From Volvox africanus (Eukaryota; Chlorophyta; Chlorophyceae; Chlamydomonadales; Volvocaceae), in NCBI GenBank assembly GCA_030268105.1, contig BSDZ01000011.1, positions 1,116,001-1,180,000 on the forward strand: a DNA stretch of 64,000 nucleotides. The letters run 5' to 3'. This document shows, piece by piece, positions 59,273 through 64,000 of the stretch. A model generated the notes under the pieces. The model saw nothing but the letters and a program-made list of their open reading frames with translations, was not told the origin of the DNA and did no database searches. The first letter of the stretch is position 1, and each line of letters starts with the position of its first letter. The translations under genes and the position numbers were made by a program.

Positions 59273-60042
59273 TGTCACACCAAATTACCGTCCACCAAAC
59301 ACACTACATGCGGAATACTTACTGTGGAGTCGGTCTTGGCCTGCGGCTGTGACCTTGAACGGGACTCGACTGCACTCCATGATGCGTTAATCCTGCTGAT
59401 AGCTCGTTCGTGGGTCGCAGGAGCGGGTCCTGCTGCCTGAAGGCTAGGTGTCCCGATCTAAGCTCTTGACACGGTTCGGTGAAATGCTACGTATAACGCT
59501 TCCGTTACAAGTTGGTCAGATAAGGGGAATGAGGGCAACAGATATAAGTGGTCATTTACGTTTCTAGGATTGCAAACGCTTCTAGAGCCATGTGACAAAG
59601 TCCACTTGCTCTATCGTCGCTTTTATACTAATCCCACACACTTTTGGATACTGCGATCCTTCCTTCTAATATAACCTGCTATACAAACCAAGCGATATAA
59701 AAAACTGGCTTGACCCGGCCACAACACAAATATCTTCTGGTTCACCATACAAAATACGCCTGAGTACCTTCCTCCACAACTAACACTCAATGTCTGACAA
59801 TACAGCTGATTGATGCTGGAGGCCGCGATACTTATCATGTGTGGTAGTCCTGGGGTCTGTAGTAGTCCTAGGGTATCTACGGGTGGTTTGCAGGATGGAC
59901 CGTGTATGGTCACCTTCCGATTGGGCCTTTGTAGGCGGACACAACAGAGATATAACATCATGCGCGGTACCCCTATTGGTCGTGACAGCTGTCACACCAA
60001 ATTACCATCCACCAAACACACTACATGCGGAATACTCACTCC
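59273..60042 (+). repeat. 50-bp direct repeat pair enclosing a dispersed-repeat copy
   Basis: GTCACACCAAATTACCGTCC and the following 30 bases (to GGAATACTTACT) at 59273-59325 recur almost unchanged at 59993-60042, 720 bases apart. Between them lies a minus-strand copy of the repeat family also seen at 17.4-17.8 kb. The pair abuts the 3' end of the retrotransposon coding remnant. Confidence 0.75.
59840..59960 (-). repeat. Third copy of the 17.4-kb dispersed repeat
   Basis: On the minus strand: TATATCTCTGTTGTGTCCG, then ACAAAGGCCCAATCGGAAGG, then CCCGTAGATACCC and ACTACTAC, in the same order and spacing as the copies near 17.4 and 17.7 kb. Confidence 0.65.
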
Positions 60043-60049
60043 CCGCCCA

Positions 60050-61130
60050 GCTCCGGGTGCGGTGCAAGCTCCCGTGAGGCGGTGATAGGAAGGTCCAACT
60101 AGACAAGGTCGTGCTATACATTAAAGTCGTATATTTCTTCCACAGGACGTTGCTGAACACCATCATCCAAAAACGATCCTCCATTTTCAAGATAGCTAAC
60201 CGCCCCTGCCCATTCAAACCAAGAAGCCACCGCATCCTGGCGTAACCTGCTTCCGCCAAGTAGCTGTATGATACGCAAGCAAGGGCCAAAACACTAAGAC
60301 CCTGCAAATTGCACAATCGAAGGAAAAATGAGATCCAGAACCTCACAATCTACATTAACCGCAATGACCTTCGTTCCCAAACCGTCCTTTCGCGCCTGCT
60401 CCAACGCCTTGGGCTCCAGCGGCTTCAGGTCCGGCCTTCCATAAAGGTACTTGAATGTTCATGCTGCAGCCCTGAGCTGCTGCAACACGTCTTCAGCCCA
60501 CTTAAATGGTAAAAATATAGTACCAGCATTCTCCAGCACTAGCACAGTGAGAAGCATATTAACCTCCCATACAGTCACAGGGTATGGATGGATCCGTCCA
60601 AGTGAAGGTGCAGTACTCTGCAGTACGCTGATAATTTTGTAGGCATTATGTTCGCCAGGCATGCCCCCACTGACTGCAATCTCCAGCTGCTGCGGATCAT
60701 CCAGCTGCCAGGTAGAAGGCATCTGCATTTGCCTGATATTCGCCTTGAGTGCTTTCAATGCATGCTGCTAAGGAGCCAGGGGATTTCTCAGCTGTGTCAC
60801 CCCTAACAAATTCATATGATGACGGCATCATAAACAACCTGGAAACGATGTGAACGACCCATGTACGACGCCACCCCGAGATGGGCCGTACTGTGGCGTC
60901 TGCGTCCATTTGACGCCTTCATAATGACTGCGCCCTGCAGCTCCTGTAAATGCTTGGGCGGCTGAAAATGGTTGCTAGACGAGAGGCCATAATGATCATT
61001 GATGGGAAGATGACATGGCGCACAATGGGTGACATGCACCGTAATGGTTTTCCCACAGCGACCCTCCAAAACAGGCACGCTTGTTGGCCGCACCTCTGTG
61101 ACGCAAAGTATCTCCGGTTCTGCCTGCGGA
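60050..61130 (-). pseudogene. C-terminal extension of the retrotransposon polyprotein (degenerate)
   Basis: Frames read HVTHCAPCHLPINDHYGL, then LDDPQQLEIAVSGGMPGEHN, then YPVTVWEVNMLLTVLVLENA followed by GTIFLPFKW, then KDGLGTKVIAVNVDCEVLDL, and finally YARMRWLLGLNGQGRLAILK followed by an R-F-W-M-M-V-F stretch. The order of a Cys-rich segment and a region shaped like a Rossmann/methyltransferase fold (L-x-V-L-x-L...I-x-x-P-F) recalls the extensions I associate with some green-algal gypsy elements. This assignment is from memory and needs a profile search. Frames are broken by stops. Confidence 0.5.
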
Positions 61131-61269
61131 TTCTGCGTCGTACATGTATTGCCGTTGTGTTGCGGTGATACACGTAGTCTCCAATCTCAAAACGGCGTAA
61201 GCGAGATAGCACGGCAATTCCCTCATCCTTGCGTAACGATGGGTGTCCCAATGCTGCGCAGTCAAGAGG

Positions 61270-62200
61270 TTGCTGCCTGCCATGGCCGTGTGCCATCGTA
61301 ACGTCAACCATTGGCCTGAGAATGGCTAGCTGACGTCTGATGATGGTTGATGAGTGAATCCACCAACAGCTGAGCGAACTCACCCTTCCACTCGCTGCCC
61401 TGATCTGAACAGACCTCTGCACACGTCCCATATCTCCAGCACGTGCTGCTGAAAGGCGAAAGCTGTATGCTCCGCTTGCTTGTCCGGCAGAGGACTCACG
61501 ATAACATACTTTGAAAAGTGCTCAAAACAGATCATGGTGTAGACGTTGCCCCTGGTGGTGTGGCTGAATTGCCCACAGAAATTGACGCCCCGTCGATAAA
61601 AAAGACAAGAGATAGGTAAAGGGTTTAGCTCCGGTGTCCTGCTGCGTAAACTGGCATTGACCCGGTCGCAAACTGAGCAGTGTCGTACGACTGCTGCAAC
61701 GTCTTCTGTCATACCACGGCACCAATAGCATGTGAGGATCAGGCCCATTGTCCGCCGCACTCCAAAGTTACAAGTGTCTTCACGGGTTGGCTTGATGATG
61801 TCTGTACGCTCGGCAGGCCGAGGTACAACACGTGCCTTAGCGTCCCCCGCAATACGGTACAGCGTGTACAGCGGTACAAGCGTGCCCTGTGCATGCAGCG
61901 TTTCTGCTTGGAAGCAGCAAGCCTTGCCGCAGAACTCCATACCGTAGAAGGTGCATGGTCCCAGATGTCCTTGCACTTCAGATGCTCTGGCTGGGATGCG
62001 GGCGTCCTGACTGATGCCTTGGCAATAGGGGCACCTTCGTAGCTGCTTCAGGCTGAGTTGGCAAAGGATGACGCCAATCCCTTGCTGCATGGGTGTGCTA
62101 AGGATACTACAGCATGCAGAGACAACCCCGCTGACCTGGCCCACCATAACCCGGTAAATTGCTATGATAAATACGTCACATCTTTGGCTCGTGTGCACTG
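61270..62200 (-). pseudogene. Integrase remnant
   Basis: The zinc-binding region keeps FGVRRTMGLILTCYWCRGM and HCSVC, but the second His of the usual H..H pair appears lost (CNFG). The catalytic core follows: GVNFCGQF, where the first catalytic Asp is replaced by Asn; ICFEHFSKYVIVSPLPDKQA; then, after a frame change near 61400, SDQGSEWKGEFAQLL with the second Asp; and HHQTSASHSQANG, followed by a stop. So both the frame and the active site are broken. Similarity is to Ty3/gypsy integrases. Confidence 0.85.
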
Positions 62201-63541
62201 CAGCTGCTCATTCAGAGACAAGCTAGTGACCGCTGTGCTGTCCTCCTCCAATCCCAATTCACGTTCGCACTCCACGATGATGGTGGTTCGTACTTCCATG
62301 TCTAGTTGTTGAACAGGAGCGTGCAAATTGTCTGCCTGTCTGACTCCCCTACAACCTACCGCGCCCAGATAAAAAGCCATAGCCGGCATGCCACCGTGGT
62401 CGCAGGGGTAGTACGGTGCCTTCATCTGTTTGCCTACCGCATGGTCTTTTCCACGTAAGAATGTTCACCAATCGATGTCCAGTTGGTCGCACATCCCTAC
62501 CCACCATCGCACTGATCTGCTCAGGAGCAGCCAGATTGGTCCAGACTTGGTAAAGCTGATGCGAGCTGGACCCAAACCTGGCGGCATCGGCTAACACGGG
62601 GCCACCAAGCACTAGGCTGATCTCCGTCGCCACCTGCTCTTCTTGTCTGACTCTGCCGCACAAACTGGAGCAATTCGTCCTATAATGCATGCGGGCCGGT
62701 AATCTGGGCAAGCTCTTGAAGCAATTCCACTACTCGCAGAACTCAGGGTACAGACTCAACAGAATTCACATCCAGAAGGCCACGATAATTCAGGTACTGC
62801 CATTCCCCACTCCGGCGATTCTAAGCTGCTCCTTAGTTACCTCTGCGACGTCCGCGGGTAGACTAGAAAAAGCGTCCCTCCAAGCCGCAGGTGGTATCAA
62901 CTCCGGACATGCTGCTGTCAAGACAACCAGCCTGGCTGCGGCCACCTTGCGAGCTTTGAAGTCGGCTTCCGAGTACAGGTACCGGTTTACCCAGATCCCA
63001 TTACGGACACAGGACTCCAAACCGGTGCAAACTCCGCCCAGGGGTTCGATCCCATGCTGTACTGCGTGCTGAAAGAAGGGTGACCCCTTGTTCCAAAGAC
63101 GAGTATCGCCATCGCAGTGATCATTCAGTCTCCCCCCAGACGCTTCGCAATCATAAACCAGTCTAAGGCGGTGCTATGCAGCTGCCTGCGCTCACTTGCC
63201 TTGAAGGCGTTACTCGCGTCTGGTGGTGGCATCCTCTGCTCAAAGCGCCATCCTTTCCAGCCCAGAATAGCCTCGTCTAGCGATGGACACAAGTCCTCAC
63301 TGAATGGTGCCACCAATGCAGTGTGATGCACGGCCGTAGTGGTGAGTCGATTATCCGCCCAGGCTGCTCGTACCGTAGCCAACGCCTCCATGGTTGCCGA
63401 ACCTAGTTTAGCAGCATCCTCGGCTTCCTCATCCAACCTGGCGCCGTTGCTGTCAACCGCACTGAGCCGGGGGTTATGAGATAGCTTGTCCGCATTTTGA
63501 TGCCGTACACCTGGCCAGTGCTTCATGACAAAGTTATACTC

Positions 63542-63990
63542 TCATAGCACCAATGGAAACCGTGCGTACCGCCCTGTTAACCCTTCCGCACTCATAAGAT
63601 AGGTAAGTGGCTGGTGGTCCGTGACGAGTTTGAAGGATGGTCCACCGATGAGATGGTGCCTAAACATCTTGACAGCCCAGACCGCCGCCAGCGTCTCTCC
63701 CTTGTAGCTGCTGTACTGGGCCTCGTGCTTGTTCAAGGACCGGCTGATGCAGGTACACATGTACTTGTTGCCTTTATCATCGAGCTGACCAAGCACCGAT
63801 GCCTCTGTTTCAGAAGTCCGTGTGAAGGATCAGCGGCCAGCTGTAATCTATGCGACGCAGCACCATGCCCTCACGGATGAAGGCGGCCTTAATCGCATCG
63901 TGAGCCTCCTGCTGCACCGGACCCCAAGTCCACGGTATGTCCTTCAGTAGCTTATTGAGCTCCACCACTAACTAACTCATGTTTGGCACA
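63542..63990 (-). pseudogene. Reverse transcriptase thumb / RNase H remnant
   Basis: Frames read ELNKLLKDIPWTWGPVQQEA and HDAIKAAFIREGMVLRRIDY (end of RT and connection), then CISRSLNKHEAQYSSYKGET, LAAVWAVKMFRHHLIGGPSF and LVTDHQPLTYLMSAEG. The last string holds the TDH-QPL-YL signature of Ty3/gypsy RNase H. In-frame stops occur before VVELNK and within the HTDF region, where another frame break follows. The linker after it (MKHWPGVRHQNADKLSHNPR) is the usual end of this domain. Confidence 0.85.
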
Positions 63991-64000
63991 TAGCAGCGGT

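Larger units (their letters stand above)
60050..64000 (-). mobile_element. Decayed Ty3/gypsy-type LTR retrotransposon (partial, runs off right edge)
   Basis: On the minus strand, reading from 64000 down, domain remnants follow the Ty3/gypsy order: end of reverse transcriptase and RNase H (about 63.5-64.0 kb), a linker, integrase zinc-binding and core (61.3-62.1 kb), an integrase C-terminal segment (RRFEIGDYVYHR, about 61.2 kb), and a long C-terminal extension (60.1-61.1 kb). Stops and frame changes break the frame many times, so it cannot be active. The 5' part (gag, protease, most of RT, 5' LTR) is outside the window. No convincing 3' LTR boundary was identified; the 50-bp direct repeats at 59.3 and 60.0 kb may mark it. 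Confidence 0.85.

Noticed and set aside
1..64000. tRNA or rRNA genes
   Set aside because: No cloverleaf with a proper T-loop and anticodon arm was found by eye; a tRNAscan run would be decisive.

Overview
The window is nuclear DNA of a green alga, most likely volvocine (Chlamydomonas/Volvox relatives). The evidence is GC-rich exons interrupted by many short GT..AG introns, TGTAA poly(A) signals shortly after several stop codons, very long low-complexity proteins (poly-Gln, poly-Pro, poly-Gly), an OPR/TBC2-like organelle RNA factor, organelle-targeting N-termini, and a decayed Ty3/gypsy retrotransposon. No bacterial operon, CRISPR array, tRNA or rRNA was recognised. All multi-exon models below were built by hand from splice signals and reading-frame phase; in every complete model the summed coding length is a multiple of three.

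Layout. 1-8277 (-): a giant OPR-like helical-repeat protein that runs off the left edge. 8935-11838 (+): seven-exon tRNA-His guanylyltransferase (Thg1), divergent from it. 12961-13473 (-): organelle-targeted NTF2/SnoaL-like protein. 13.5-20.3 kb: mostly non-coding, with a GC-rich degenerate repeat, a dispersed repeat, telomere-like and TAACTA minisatellite DNA. 20339-23881 (-): eight-exon coiled-coil protein with a presequence. 25252-26281 (+): small four-exon gene. 26945-27462 (+): two-exon, probably mitochondrial protein. 28419-29539 (-): three-exon DUF202/VTC1-like membrane protein. 31623-40768 (+): eleven-exon, roughly fourteen-span membrane protein ending in a RING-H2 finger, probably an E3 ubiquitin ligase. 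44561-52351 (+): three-exon, about 2439-residue low-complexity protein with scattered C-x-C-x2-C motifs. 52.4-55.2 kb: unassigned, with some exon-like open frames. 55187-57931: inverted-repeat element. 58.5-60.1 kb: tandem and direct repeats. 60.1-64.0 kb (-): decayed Ty3/gypsy element with RNase H, integrase and an unusual C-terminal region.

How the genes relate. They are ordinary single nuclear genes, not a cluster with a shared pathway. Several probably serve organelles or membranes: the OPR factor (organelle RNA), Thg1 (tRNA-His 5' G addition, possibly dual targeted), NTF2-like and two presequence-bearing proteins, the DUF202 protein (possibly polyphosphate/acidocalcisome) and the RING-H2 ligase (membrane protein turnover). 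The least understood items are the multi-span RING protein, the Cys-motif giant, the coiled-coil organelle protein and the inverted-repeat element.
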